Source: Sphingobacterium sp. SGR-19
GTDB lineage: Bacteria > Bacteroidota > Bacteroidia > Sphingobacteriales > Sphingobacteriaceae
NCBI RefSeq assembly: GCF_011043555.1
Contig: NZ_JAAKGS010000007.1
Coordinates: forward strand, 1-64,000
Length of the DNA stretch: 64,000 nt
Direction of reading: 5' to 3'
Below, one piece after another: positions 35,095 through 43,941 of this stretch. Numbering within the stretch: the stretch's first letter is position 1; every line of letters starts with the position of its first letter. The notes below the pieces were generated by a model. That model was not told where the DNA came from. It saw nothing but the letters and a program-made list of their open reading frames with translations, and did no database searches. The position numbers were made by a program, and so were the translations under genes.

Positions 35095-36894
35095 ATGAGT
35101 GTATTCGATTATAAAGAGGAGTTAAAGAAAATACCCCATAAACCGGGCGTTTATCAATATTTTGATAAAAATAATGAACTCATCTATGTTGGTAAAGCGA
35201 AGAATTTGCGTAATCGGGTAGGGTCTTATTTCGTAAACGAACAGCAACTCAATAGCAAGACACGTGTACTTGTCCGAAAAATAAACCGTATAGCATTCAC
35301 CATCGTAGATACGGAAATCGATGCCTGGCTTCTGGAAAATAACCTTATCAAGAAGCACAAGCCGCGTTACAATGTCATGCTTAAAGACGACAAAACATAT
35401 CCTTGGATTGTTATCAAGAATGAGCATTTTCCACGTGTTTTTTGGACGCGGAAATATATTCGGGATGGGTCACGCTATTATGGACCGTACGCGTCTGTAG
35501 GTATGATGCATATCATTTTAGATATGATTCGGGAACTGTTCCCTTTGCGTACCTGTAATCTGAACCTGTCTCCCGAAAATATCACAAAAGGCAAATACAA
35601 AATTTGTCTGGAGTACCAGATTGGCAATTGTAAAGGACCATGCGAAGGTTATCAGTCGGAGGAAGATTATAACCAAAATCTCGCCGATATTAAAGACATC
35701 TTGAACGGCAAGATTGCTGTGGTTACTAATCGTCTGAAAAGCCAAATGAACGATGCGGTAACAACATTAGATTTTGAAGCTGCACATAAATTGAAGGCGA
35801 AGTTGGAAAAGCTTTCTAATTATCAAAGTAAATCTACCGTGGTCAGTTCGTCGATTACGAATGTGGATGTATTTAACATTGCTTCAGAAGATAACTATGC
35901 TTTTGTAAACTATTTAAAAGTAGTGCATGGGGTTGTTATTCAGACCCAAACGTTGGAAATGAAAAAGCGTTTAGATGAGTCAGAAGAGGAGTTACTCGCT
36001 CTGGCAATTCCCGAATTTAGAGAAAGGTTCAAAAGTACGTCTAGAGAAATTATTGTTCCCTTTGATATTCATATTGAAGAGAGCAATATGATAAAATTCA
36101 CAGTTCCGAAAGCGGGGGAAAAGAAAAATCTATTGGAATTATCTCGTAAGAATGTTGCTTATTTTAAAAAGGAGCGTATGCTGCAGTACGAGAAGTTAAA
36201 TCCAGAAGTGAAAACAGAACGTATTCTCAAGCAGATGCAAAAAGATTTACGATTGAATGTCCTTCCGCGACATATTGAATGTTTTGATAACTCGAATATC
36301 CAAGGAAATTATCCTGTGTCAGCCATTGTCGTTTTTAAAGATGCCAAGCCGTCTAAAAAGGATTATCGGCACTTTAACGTGAAGACCGTTATAGGTCCAA
36401 ACGATTTCGCTACAATGGAAGAAGCCGTGTTTCGACGTTATAGAAGATTACTGGATGAAGACCAAGAGCTTCCTCAATTAATCATCATTGATGGTGGTAA
36501 AGGACAGCTAGGAGCAGCCATGAAAAGTCTAAAATTATTAGGGATAGAAAAGAAAGTAACGGTTATTGGTATTGCCAAGCGTCTAGAAGAATTATATTAC
36601 CCTGGTGATCAATATCCGTTGTATCTGGACAAGAAATCGGAAACCTTAAGAATTATACAGCACCTACGCGACGAGGCACATCGGTTCGGAATTACTTTTC
36701 ACCGCAATCAACGCAGTCGAAAAACTTTTGTCTCTGAACTAGAGAATATCCCCGGGATAGGAAAAACCTCTGTAGAAAAGCTATTGAAAACCTTTAAATC
36801 TGCTAAAAAAGTAAAAGAAGCCTCCGACGAAGAACTCAGTAAAGTACTTACCCGGAAACAGGTTATAGCGCTCCGCGAATATTTTATGCCATAA
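35095..36894 (+). CDS. uvrC: Excinuclease ABC subunit C
   Basis: 599 residues. Dual-incision nuclease of nucleotide excision repair. The N-terminal GIY-YIG nuclease (KPGVYQYFDKNNELIYVGKA, about 17-36) makes the 3' cut. A cysteine cluster is at about 158-180 and a UVR motif that binds UvrB at about 210-240 (DFEAAHKLKAKLEKL). The RNase H-like 5'-incision domain follows (IECFDNSNIQG, IIIDGGKGQLGAA) and a helix-hairpin-helix pair ends the protein (NIPGIGKTSVEKLLKTF). No separate promoter is obvious between the upstream hairpin and the start. Confidence 0.96.
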   Translation: MSVFDYKEELKKIPHKPGVYQYFDKNNELIYVGKAKNLRNRVGSYFVNEQQLNSKTRVLVRKINRIAFTIVDTEIDAWLLENNLIKKHKPRYNVMLKDDKTYPWIVIKNEHFPRVFWTRKYIRDGSRYYGPYASVGMMHIILDMIRELFPLRTCNLNLSPENITKGKYKICLEYQIGNCKGPCEGYQSEEDYNQNLADIKDILNGKIAVVTNRLKSQMNDAVTTLDFEAAHKLKAKLEKLSNYQSKSTVVSSSITNVDVFNIASEDNYAFVNYLKVVHGVVIQTQTLEMKKRLDESEEELLALAIPEFRERFKSTSREIIVPFDIHIEESNMIKFTVPKAGEKKNLLELSRKNVAYFKKERMLQYEKLNPEVKTERILKQMQKDLRLNVLPRHIECFDNSNIQGNYPVSAIVVFKDAKPSKKDYRHFNVKTVIGPNDFATMEEAVFRRYRRLLDEDQELPQLIIIDGGKGQLGAAMKSLKLLGIEKKVTVIGIAKRLEELYYPGDQYPLYLDKKSETLRIIQHLRDEAHRFGITFHRNQRSRKTFVSELENIPGIGKTSVEKLLKTFKSAKKVKEASDEELSKVLTRKQVIALREYFMP

Positions 36895-36941
36895 TCTTTG
36901 GGATAAATGTACTATCCCTCCCTTATCTTTAATTGTCCATC

Positions 36942-37000
36942 CGGATATTTGAAGTTTGTAGAAATTTGCTCTTTGCAGGATAAATCATTTCAAATATCCG
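36942..37000. repeat. 12-bp inverted repeat in the uvrC-era gap
   Basis: CGGATATTTGAA (36942-36953) and its exact inverse TTCAAATATCCG (36989-37000) flank 35 bases. The gap 36895-37077 holds no gene; besides this repeat it contains the era terminator hairpin. The role is unknown. Confidence 0.5.
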
Positions 37001-37046
37001 AAGGACGAGGTTTACCTTCGGTGAGCTCCACTTCGTTCCGGTTTTG

Positions 37047-37070
37047 GTTCTTTTTACGGGAAAAAAGAAC
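37047..37070 (-). terminator. Probable terminator of era
   Basis: GTTCTTTTT (37047-37055) and AAAAAGAAC (37062-37070) pair around a six-base loop seven bases after the era stop codon. The stem is AT-rich, so it is a weak example. Confidence 0.5.
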
Positions 37071-37077
37071 ATAAAAA

Positions 37078-37956
37078 TTAATCATCATACCCAAACTTTT
37101 TAAGGTAATTCTTCTTGCGCCGCCAATCGGGGATTACCTTGACAAAAAGCTCCAAAAATACTTTTCCATCAATAAACTCTTCGATGTCCTGTCGAGCATA
37201 TGTACCTACTTTTTTTATCATTGCTCCGGCTTTTCCGATCAAAATGTTTTTTTGGGAATCACGCTCTACAATAATTTCTGCCGCTATCCGGGTAATGTTT
37301 GCTTCTTCTTTATAAGACGTAACAATTACTTCCGTGCTATATGGGATCTCTTTGTCATACAGCTTAAATATTTTTTCCCGAATCATCTCCGACACAAAGA
37401 AGCGCATGCTTTTGTCCGTTAATTCGTCTTTTTCGTAGTAAGGTGGGTGAATAGGAAGTTTCTCTTTAATATATTCCATAATACCTGCAACGCCGTGATT
37501 TAGCAGTGCAGAGATAGCAAAAACAGCATCAGGATTTAGTTTTTCTTGCCAGAATGCAATTTTACTCCTCACTTCTTCTTCCGATGATTTATCAATCTTG
37601 TTAATGAGTACAGCTACCGGAGAACTTGTTTTCTGCAATCTTTCGATGACATCACTCTCATCGAATTTTTCGTGAATATCTGTCACAAACAAAATGACAT
37701 CCGCGTCAATAAGCGAGCCTTGTACAAAATTCATCATGGATTCCTGCAGGGAATAATTTGGCTTTATGACGCCGGGTGTGTCCGAGAATATGATCTGGTG
37801 ATCATCGTCGTTCACAATCCCCATGATCCGATGTCGGGTAGTTTGTGCTTTCGGAGTAATGATAGACATTTTTTCACCTACCAATGCGTTCATTAAGGTA
37901 GATTTTCCTGCGTTTGGTTTTCCGATGATACTGACGAATCCTGCTTTATGCGACAT
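37078..37956 (-). CDS. era: GTPase Era
   Basis: 292 residues. Essential GTPase that binds 16S rRNA during 30S subunit maturation. GTPase motifs: G1 GKPNAGKST (about 11-19), G3 DTPG (about 58-61) and G4 NKID (about 119-122), with the Era-type segment IFSDTPGVIKP. The C-terminal KH domain contains VERDSQKNILIGKAGAMIKK and the family ending VKVIPDWRRKKNYLKKFGY. A TATCTTTG -7 element lies 22 bases upstream of the ATG; kup is next upstream on the same strand. Confidence 0.96.
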   Translation of the reverse strand: MSHKAGFVSIIGKPNAGKSTLMNALVGEKMSIITPKAQTTRHRIMGIVNDDDHQIIFSDTPGVIKPNYSLQESMMNFVQGSLIDADVILFVTDIHEKFDESDVIERLQKTSSPVAVLINKIDKSSEEEVRSKIAFWQEKLNPDAVFAISALLNHGVAGIMEYIKEKLPIHPPYYEKDELTDKSMRFFVSEMIREKIFKLYDKEIPYSTEVIVTSYKEEANITRIAAEIIVERDSQKNILIGKAGAMIKKVGTYARQDIEEFIDGKVFLELFVKVIPDWRRKKNYLKKFGYDD

Positions 37957-37978
37957 GAATGTTTTTTTATTTGACCTG

Positions 37979-37986
37979 CAAAGATA
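37979..37986 (-). promoter_or_regulatory. era promoter, -7 element
   Basis: TATCTTTG on the minus strand, followed by GCA as in many Bacteroidota promoters; predicted start near 37973, leader about 17 bases. Confidence 0.65.
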
Positions 37987-38007
37987 CGAAATTTAAGAAG
38001 ATAGCGG

Positions 38008-39951
38008 CTATGGTAGTCTTCGGAGCGACACTTCTTTCGTGTTAGGTATGTTTAATGGGACACGTTCAAGCGTTACGAAGCTGCTGTCTAAACCAAACCC
38101 CTTCTCCTCGGATAAACTGAATCTCTTTAATGTTTTATATATTTCCAAGATTATTTTTTCATGCCATTTTAAATCGTGTGTTTTGGCAATTATTTTTTCC
38201 AGAACCACAAAATTGAAATCGCCAGCTATGCCGTGTTTTCTTAACGTATTATAGTTACTAGTGATATCAATCTCGCCTTTCTCCACCAGATCTTCGACGA
38301 CTTTCCGGAATAATAAACTAATGCGCTGTTCTTCCCGAAAACCCAGTTTAAAGTCGATACGGATAAGTTTTTTGGGTATGAGTTGTTCGACCTGATACTC
38401 TCTTGTGTGCGGATTGTCCATGACATCAACATGCACGAGCCAATATACGTCAGCTCGTTTGGGTTTTTTATTTAAGATAGAATAGATGATTTTAGACTCG
38501 ATTTCGTTTTTGTTGTTGGCGCTTGTTAAATAAACGAGATGTGAAGCAAATACAGGAACTGAATTGTCCTCACTTAGTTCTGCAATAATAGGGAAGTACG
38601 GGCGGATGTCGGTAAAACGAACAAAGCTATTCTTGATTTTGCGTGCACCATACCAAGCAAACATCACAACAAATAACGAGCTTGCAAGCAACAAGGTCAA
38701 CCATCCTCCATGTGTCAACTTCACGAGGTTTCCGACAAGAAATACGATTTCAATGGTGAAATAAAACAAAGCAAACATCACGATCCATACTTTGGATACA
38801 TGTAGCCGTGACAGAAACACACATATCAAAATGGTAGTGGCAATAAACGTCAGGTTAATAGCCAATCCATAAGCTGCTTCCATATTGGAGGAATGTTGAA
38901 ATACGGCTACTATCAGCATACAGCCAATATACAAAATAAGGTTTATGGACGGTACGTATAACTGCCCCTTATGTTCACTGGGGTAGCGGATGGAAACTTT
39001 TGGCCAGATATTTAAACGTACAGCTTCTGAAATTAAGGTAAAAGAACCGGATATCATCGCTTGACTGGCGATGATTGCCGCCATAGTAGCGATAATGACG
39101 CCATACCCGATGAACGCGCTCGGCATAATTGCATAAAAAGGATTTGTGTCGCCGATTTGTGTGCCCGCGTGCTCCATTAGCCATCCACCCTGGCCAAAAT
39201 AATTGAATATGAGCATGAGCTTAACAAATATCCAACTAACACGGATATTAGATTTTCCACAATGTCCCATATCGGAGTATAAAGCTTCCGCTCCGGTTGT
39301 ACACAGAAATATAGCACCGATCAAGAACAGAGAATTGGGATGATCGATAATCGTCGAAACAGCATAATATGGATTTAAAGCGTAGAATACTTCCGGAGCA
39401 CGTATGATATATAATAATCCTAAAATTCCGATCATACTAAACCACACAAACATTAGGGGGCCAAAAATACGCCCTACGATGGAGGTTCCAAATCGTTGTA
39501 TAAGAAATAACAAACTAATAATAGCGATGACGATAGGTACGGTTGGTATATCGGGGTTTCGAATCGCCAATCCCTCAATGGCGGAGGAAATAGTGATTGC
39601 TGGGGTAATCATGCCGTCTGCGAGCAGTGCGCTGGCTCCGATAATAGCGGGTATAATAAGCCATTTTGCCTTTTTGCGGACTAAAGAATAGAGGGATAGA
39701 ATGCCTCCTTCGCCTTTATTATCGGCCTGCAAAGTGATCCAAACGTATTTTATTGTGGTCTGTAAGGTTAACGTCCAAAAGACACATGATAGGCTACCTA
39801 AGATAAGGTTTTCTTCAATGATACCCTTGTTGAAAATCGCTTTTACAACATATAGGGGAGAAGTGCCGATATCACCGAAAATGATGCCTAAACTAATTAA
39901 TAAGCCGGCCAGACTAAGCTTAGTCGCATCGGAATGCTTATTGGGTTTCAT
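38008..39951 (-). CDS. kup: Low-affinity potassium uptake protein (KUP/HAK/KT family)
   Basis: 647 residues. The opening LSLAGLLISLGIIFGDIGTSPLYVVKAIF is the KUP signature (kept here below 30 positions at about 11-39), followed by about twelve membrane helices to residue 440 (DGMITPAITISSAIEGL, IGTLLF-like TGAEALYSDMGHCG) and a soluble C-terminal domain (about 460-647). It imports K+ with protons across the inner membrane. Length is normal for the family. TATGTTTG upstream is a good -7 element. Confidence 0.95.
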   Translation of the reverse strand: MKPNKHSDATKLSLAGLLISLGIIFGDIGTSPLYVVKAIFNKGIIEENLILGSLSCVFWTLTLQTTIKYVWITLQADNKGEGGILSLYSLVRKKAKWLIIPAIIGASALLADGMITPAITISSAIEGLAIRNPDIPTVPIVIAIISLLFLIQRFGTSIVGRIFGPLMFVWFSMIGILGLLYIIRAPEVFYALNPYYAVSTIIDHPNSLFLIGAIFLCTTGAEALYSDMGHCGKSNIRVSWIFVKLMLIFNYFGQGGWLMEHAGTQIGDTNPFYAIMPSAFIGYGVIIATMAAIIASQAMISGSFTLISEAVRLNIWPKVSIRYPSEHKGQLYVPSINLILYIGCMLIVAVFQHSSNMEAAYGLAINLTFIATTILICVFLSRLHVSKVWIVMFALFYFTIEIVFLVGNLVKLTHGGWLTLLLASSLFVVMFAWYGARKIKNSFVRFTDIRPYFPIIAELSEDNSVPVFASHLVYLTSANNKNEIESKIIYSILNKKPKRADVYWLVHVDVMDNPHTREYQVEQLIPKKLIRIDFKLGFREEQRISLLFRKVVEDLVEKGEIDITSNYNTLRKHGIAGDFNFVVLEKIIAKTHDLKWHEKIILEIYKTLKRFSLSEEKGFGLDSSFVTLERVPLNIPNTKEVSLRRLP

Positions 39952-39969
39952 TCTTTAAAAATTATGATG

Positions 39970-39977
39970 CAAACATA
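39970..39977 (-). promoter_or_regulatory. kup promoter, -7 element
   Basis: TATGTTTG on the minus strand, 18 bases before the ATG; followed by GCA. Predicted leader about 12 bases. Confidence 0.6.
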
Positions 39978-40092
39978 CATTAAAAATGTGTGTATTTTTA
40001 TAACGACAAAACAGACAACGTATAATCTTGTTAAAAATTGTTAAAGGCGAAAAAAAAATAAAAAAAAGTATCCAACAGAACATCAAAAAAAT

Positions 40093-40100
40093 TAACTTTG
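40093..40100 (+). promoter_or_regulatory. Promoter of the sorting-domain gene
   Basis: TAACTTTG, 43 bases before the ATG. It sits inside ATTAACTTTGTTAAT (40091-40105), an inverted repeat with six-base arms. The 60 bases upstream are very A-rich. Confidence 0.6.
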
Positions 40101-40143
40101 TTAATAGCAATTACTCTACTCTACTTACTGATGAGCATATAAC

Positions 40144-40569
40144 ATGACAGGATTAAGAAAAAAAATAGCATTATTTACTCTAGCAAGCATAGCAATGCTT
40201 AGTTTAGGGAATGCTATGCACATTTCTACTGTCACAGGAAAAACTAATACAGCTATCCATTCTTTTTCTAATTTTGTTAAACACGCTAACGATCAGGAGA
40301 GTGAGAAGTTAATCAACAATGTAAAAGTATTTTACAATCCTGTTGCGGAACAAATTACCTTAAACTTTACCCTAAGCCAACAAAATACCGTAGTTATCAA
40401 AGTTATGGATGCTTTGGGAAATGAAGTTTTAAACTTAATGAATGGTCGCTTAGATGCAGGTCTGCAGAGCCTAGCCTTCGATACCGATGGAAAAGTATCT
40501 ACTGGATTCTATTTTGTGCGGGTATCGTCCGGTACCGAAACCGTTGTGAAACGCATTTCTGTAAGGTAG
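40144..40569 (+). CDS. Secreted protein made almost only of a T9SS type A sorting domain
   Basis: 141 residues. A signal peptide (about 1-24, KKIALFTLASIAMLSLGNA) and a linker of about 35 residues lead into a C-terminal domain (about 60-141) with the pattern of type IX secretion sorting signals: NNVKVFYNPVAEQITLNF, VVIKVMDALGNEVLNL, GLQSLAFDTDGKVSTGFYFV and the final VVKRISVR. Normally such a domain sits behind a large passenger such as an enzyme or adhesin; here there is no passenger. The usual PNP of the first motif is YNP. Either a carrier-less secreted peptide or a remnant. Expressed from its own promoter; convergent with ispG. Confidence 0.82.
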   Translation: MTGLRKKIALFTLASIAMLSLGNAMHISTVTGKTNTAIHSFSNFVKHANDQESEKLINNVKVFYNPVAEQITLNFTLSQQNTVVIKVMDALGNEVLNLMNGRLDAGLQSLAFDTDGKVSTGFYFVRVSSGTETVVKRISVR

Positions 40570-40590
40570 TTTCTGCCTAATCTTTAATTG

Positions 40591-42600
40591 TTAGTTTTCA
40601 CTCCCCTCATCTACCCATAATCCGTCGTTTTTTATAATCTCTATCAATTCATCTAAAGCATTTGCAGAGCTTACATTTCTTTTTACAACTTCTTTACCTC
40701 TATAGAGTGTTATTTTGTCGGGTCCAGCACCTACATAACCATAATCTGCATCAGCCATTTCGCCGGGGCCATTTACAATGCAGCCCATAATACCGATTTT
40801 TAAGCCTTTTAAATGATTGGTACGGCGTCGAATCATTTGTGTAGTTTCCTGTAAGTCAAACAGTGTCCTACCGCAACTCGGACAAGATATATATTCTGTT
40901 TTCGAAATGCGGGATCGAGTCGCTTGCAAGATACCAAAGGAGAGTGATGCAAGTTTGTCTAAGGGAGTAGCAGGTGAATCTATCCAGATACCAGAGCCCA
41001 ATCCATCGACCAATAAAGCACCCATATCCGTAGCAGCATATAGCTGGATTTTGGAGATTGGTTCTTCTGGATTCATGATGTCTCCCACCGGACCAGAGAA
41101 TTCGTTTAAAGGATAATTGCGTTTGATAATAACCGGATTATTCACGCCAATAGCTTGCAGGTTGTTGAAAAACTGCCGTTGGTCTGCCATTCCATGAGGT
41201 TGATTCGTTTCCAAGAGGAAGACTACCGTGTTGTTTAGCTGTAAATTCGCGAAATACTCTCCCTCCAGATCGTCGTTTGTCAATGTTATCAAATTTAAGG
41301 AAGGATCGAATGCCGCTGTATCTTGAAAACTTTTCAAGGTATAAACCGGATGTTTGTTAGCCTTGTCTTTTAAATTTATCCAAGTGTCATAGTCGTATAG
41401 AACTTTCAAGTTTCCAGGTAATGTAAACGATGGCAGTTGCGAGCCAAGATAAATAAAGTCTACCGATTGGTCTCCCATGTGGTATTTATCGTTGATCGCG
41501 TCGTAACGATAACCGACGGCAGTCAATACAAAAGGGTCTTTTAAATTTTCGCGTGAGATATCCGCGACTACGCGTGGAACCAAAGATCCTCCAATAAATG
41601 CATTGACTTCCGCTGCTTCATAGGGGCTGGTATCGGTATGGCCTGATAAGTTGGTAATTTCGCGTGTTTGGATATTTTCTTGCCGTATCTTGCGGTTTGT
41701 ATAACGATTAACTAAAGCCCGGGCAACAGGGATTTCATTTTCTGGTTCTTCTGTAAGGGAAACCCGGATCGTGTCGCCGAGTCCATCTTCCAATAATGTT
41801 CCGATACCCACTGCAGATTTTACACGTCCATCTTCACCATCTCCGGCTTCCGTAACGCCTAAGTGAAGTGGATAGTTCATATTCTCCGCAACCATTTTTT
41901 CGACTAACAGGCGATAGGCACGTACCATCACTTGTGGGTTGGAGGATTTCATGGAGACGACAAGATTATAATATCGCAAATCTTCACAAATCCGAATGAA
42001 TTCCAATGCCGATTCCACCATACCCTCGGGCGTATCACCGTACCGGCTCATAATACGGTCGGAAAGCGAACCGTGGTTCGTGCCAATACGCATGGCGGTG
42101 CCATACTCTTGGCAGATTTTAACTAAAGGCGCAAATTTTTTATAGATACGTTCCAGTTCGCCCTGATAGGCTATATCCGTATATTCTATCTGGTCAAATT
42201 TCTTTTTATCGGCATAGTTACCAGGGTTAATACGCACTTTTTCCACAATACGAGCCGCTACTTCTGCCGCGTTAGGAGTGAAATGGATATCCGCCACAAG
42301 AGGAACATGATAGCCGCGCATCTTTAGCTCTTTCTTAATATGAGCTAAATTTTCAGCCTCTTTAATACTTGGCGCTGTAATCCGCACATATTCACATCCT
42401 GCATCGACCATACGGATGGTCTGTTCCACCGATCCCAAGGTATCCATCGTGTCGACGGTCGTCATACTTTGGATACGAATTGGGTGATTTCCTCCCATGG
42501 GAATATCACCGACGGTTACTTCTCGCGTCAAAAACCGACTATAAGATGTTTTGGAATTACAATATCCTCCGGGTAAAATGATTGCGTTCGTTGTGTCCAT
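40591..42600 (-). CDS. ispG: 4-hydroxy-3-methylbut-2-enyl diphosphate synthase, large three-domain form
   Basis: 669 residues from the ATG at 42600. The frame is open to 42690, but a TAACTTTG promoter element at 42610-42617 lies inside that extension. IspG makes HMBPP in the MEP pathway. The TIM-barrel domain (about 20-290, MGGNHPIRIQSMTTVDTMD, LVADIHFTPNAA) is separated from the cluster domain by an extra domain of about 260 residues, the arrangement known from plants and Bacteroidota; E. coli-type enzymes are about 370 residues. The iron-sulfur ligands are in ISCPSCGRTLFDLQE and GIMGCIVNGPGEM. ispF is in the same window. Confidence 0.95.
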   Translation of the reverse strand: MDTTNAIILPGGYCNSKTSYSRFLTREVTVGDIPMGGNHPIRIQSMTTVDTMDTLGSVEQTIRMVDAGCEYVRITAPSIKEAENLAHIKKELKMRGYHVPLVADIHFTPNAAEVAARIVEKVRINPGNYADKKKFDQIEYTDIAYQGELERIYKKFAPLVKICQEYGTAMRIGTNHGSLSDRIMSRYGDTPEGMVESALEFIRICEDLRYYNLVVSMKSSNPQVMVRAYRLLVEKMVAENMNYPLHLGVTEAGDGEDGRVKSAVGIGTLLEDGLGDTIRVSLTEEPENEIPVARALVNRYTNRKIRQENIQTREITNLSGHTDTSPYEAAEVNAFIGGSLVPRVVADISRENLKDPFVLTAVGYRYDAINDKYHMGDQSVDFIYLGSQLPSFTLPGNLKVLYDYDTWINLKDKANKHPVYTLKSFQDTAAFDPSLNLITLTNDDLEGEYFANLQLNNTVVFLLETNQPHGMADQRQFFNNLQAIGVNNPVIIKRNYPLNEFSGPVGDIMNPEEPISKIQLYAATDMGALLVDGLGSGIWIDSPATPLDKLASLSFGILQATRSRISKTEYISCPSCGRTLFDLQETTQMIRRRTNHLKGLKIGIMGCIVNGPGEMADADYGYVGAGPDKITLYRGKEVVKRNVSSANALDELIEIIKNDGLWVDEGSEN

Positions 42601-42609
42601 GCCTAGGTA

Positions 42610-42617
42610 CAAAGTTA
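42610..42617 (-). promoter_or_regulatory. ispG promoter, -7 element, near-leaderless
   Basis: TAACTTTG on the minus strand ends nine bases before the ATG at 42600, so the leader can be only about zero to four bases. Confidence 0.6.
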
Positions 42618-42847
42618 ATGTTTTTAACTTCTTTTTTCCGTAAAAAAACCAAACCGACCAACGGGAGCTCATGAACACCAAAATAAACACATGTTCATAA
42701 ACCTCATCGCTTCGAATGTTTTACATTTGGGTTATTGCTAAGGATGAATTCGTACAGTTGTAAACCATTCGGATGTGATCTTAAATGTTAAGGGAGAGAT
42801 GGTGCAATGCCTTAAAAAAATCATTTTAGAAATCTTGGTTCAGACAA

Positions 42848-43774
42848 TTAATATCGAGTTATCGTGAAATTATTGGCGGCTCCCTCCAGCTCAATATCAA
42901 ACTTGTCCTTCGCTTCGTCATAATTTGCTGTTTTTGCTACGCCGCTCTCGTTGGTTTCAAAGCCCTCAAAGGAGTTTTTCGATAAAATAGAAGTATATTC
43001 AACTTTGACAGCTGCGTCTTTTGGAATGCGAACATGCATTTTTGATGCGCCGGTAGCAATATCAATTTTTGAAATGCCTATCTGAGGATTTCCTAAGGTG
43101 AGATCCATATTACTTGCTCCCATGTTGATTTCTAAATTTTTGAATTTCAATGTGGACAGATCGTTGTTGATGTTAGCGGCACCATAGTTTAAATTTAGGT
43201 TCCAAAGTACATCAGGGTGAAGATTTATTAGGACCGCATCCGACTTTTTGCTTTTTGAGGTTGGCTTCGCATTGATAACGACTTTTTGTTTGCCGTCCTC
43301 TTGCGTTGTTTTCATGTTCATGCCCATGTCGTCGGTCTTGGCCCTTGCAGAAACTAAATTATCTTTTTCTCCTACTTTCATTTCAAATTTCCCTGCTCCT
43401 CCGTTAAATTCTAACATCGTTTCTTCCATTGAGGGATCGAAAGGTGTACGCACAGCGTTCGATAGAGGTTCGCTGTCATCAATGTTGCCAACGTTGATGT
43501 TTTTTCCGTTAAAAAGCTGTTCTGTCCAATCTGTTTTAGAAGCCGTCATGCCTACATAGAAAATCCATCCTAAAAACAGGATATTACAGCCAATTTTAAT
43601 GTAATTTCCGTACAGCTTATTTTGGGCGATTAAGTTGATGCCCATAATGATAATGAGTAAAGGCCAGTATTTTATTGTTGCCCAAAAATTAAAATGTACA
43701 ATGTCTAGGTTGTGCAATAAAAGAACTACTCCTATAAAGACGAACCAGACGCCGGATATTAATTTATTCTCCAT
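42848..43774 (-). CDS. LiaF-like membrane protein with DUF5668-type N-terminus
   Basis: 308 residues from MENKLISGVWFVFIGVV; the frame extends eight codons further without a better start. Three or four membrane helices occupy about 1-85 (VWFVFIGVVLLLHNL, YWPLLIIIMGINLIAQ, CNILFLGWIFYVGM), each ending in the short loops typical of LiaI/LiaF transmembrane regions. The remainder (about 115-308) is a soluble beta-rich domain with repeated adhesin-like strands (LEINMGASNMDLTL, IDIATGASKMHVRIP). Related proteins modulate envelope-stress signalling in Firmicutes; here no histidine kinase is adjacent and the role is unknown. A near-consensus TATATTTA (43782-43789) may be the -7 element. Confidence 0.8.
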   Translation of the reverse strand: MENKLISGVWFVFIGVVLLLHNLDIVHFNFWATIKYWPLLIIIMGINLIAQNKLYGNYIKIGCNILFLGWIFYVGMTASKTDWTEQLFNGKNINVGNIDDSEPLSNAVRTPFDPSMEETMLEFNGGAGKFEMKVGEKDNLVSARAKTDDMGMNMKTTQEDGKQKVVINAKPTSKSKKSDAVLINLHPDVLWNLNLNYGAANINNDLSTLKFKNLEINMGASNMDLTLGNPQIGISKIDIATGASKMHVRIPKDAAVKVEYTSILSKNSFEGFETNESGVAKTANYDEAKDKFDIELEGAANNFTITRY

Positions 43775-43941
43775 ACTTCTGTAAATATAACAGCTCAAAA
43801 CTACAAGTTACGATTTTTTTATAAAACTACTTTTAGGTTATGTTGTTCATACTTTCGGTGAAATAAACCATTCTGTCGGTGAAATTTCTTCCACGCAAAT
43901 GCGTATATTGCAATAGTATTTAACGAAAGGTCGATTATTCT

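Noticed and set aside
40031-40075. Poly-A-rich tract upstream of the sorting-domain gene, considered as a repeat or UP-element
   Set aside because: Simple base composition only; no repeated unit.
42601-42690. 30-residue N-terminal extension of ispG
   Set aside because: It contains the -7 promoter element and reads as hydrophobic nonsense.
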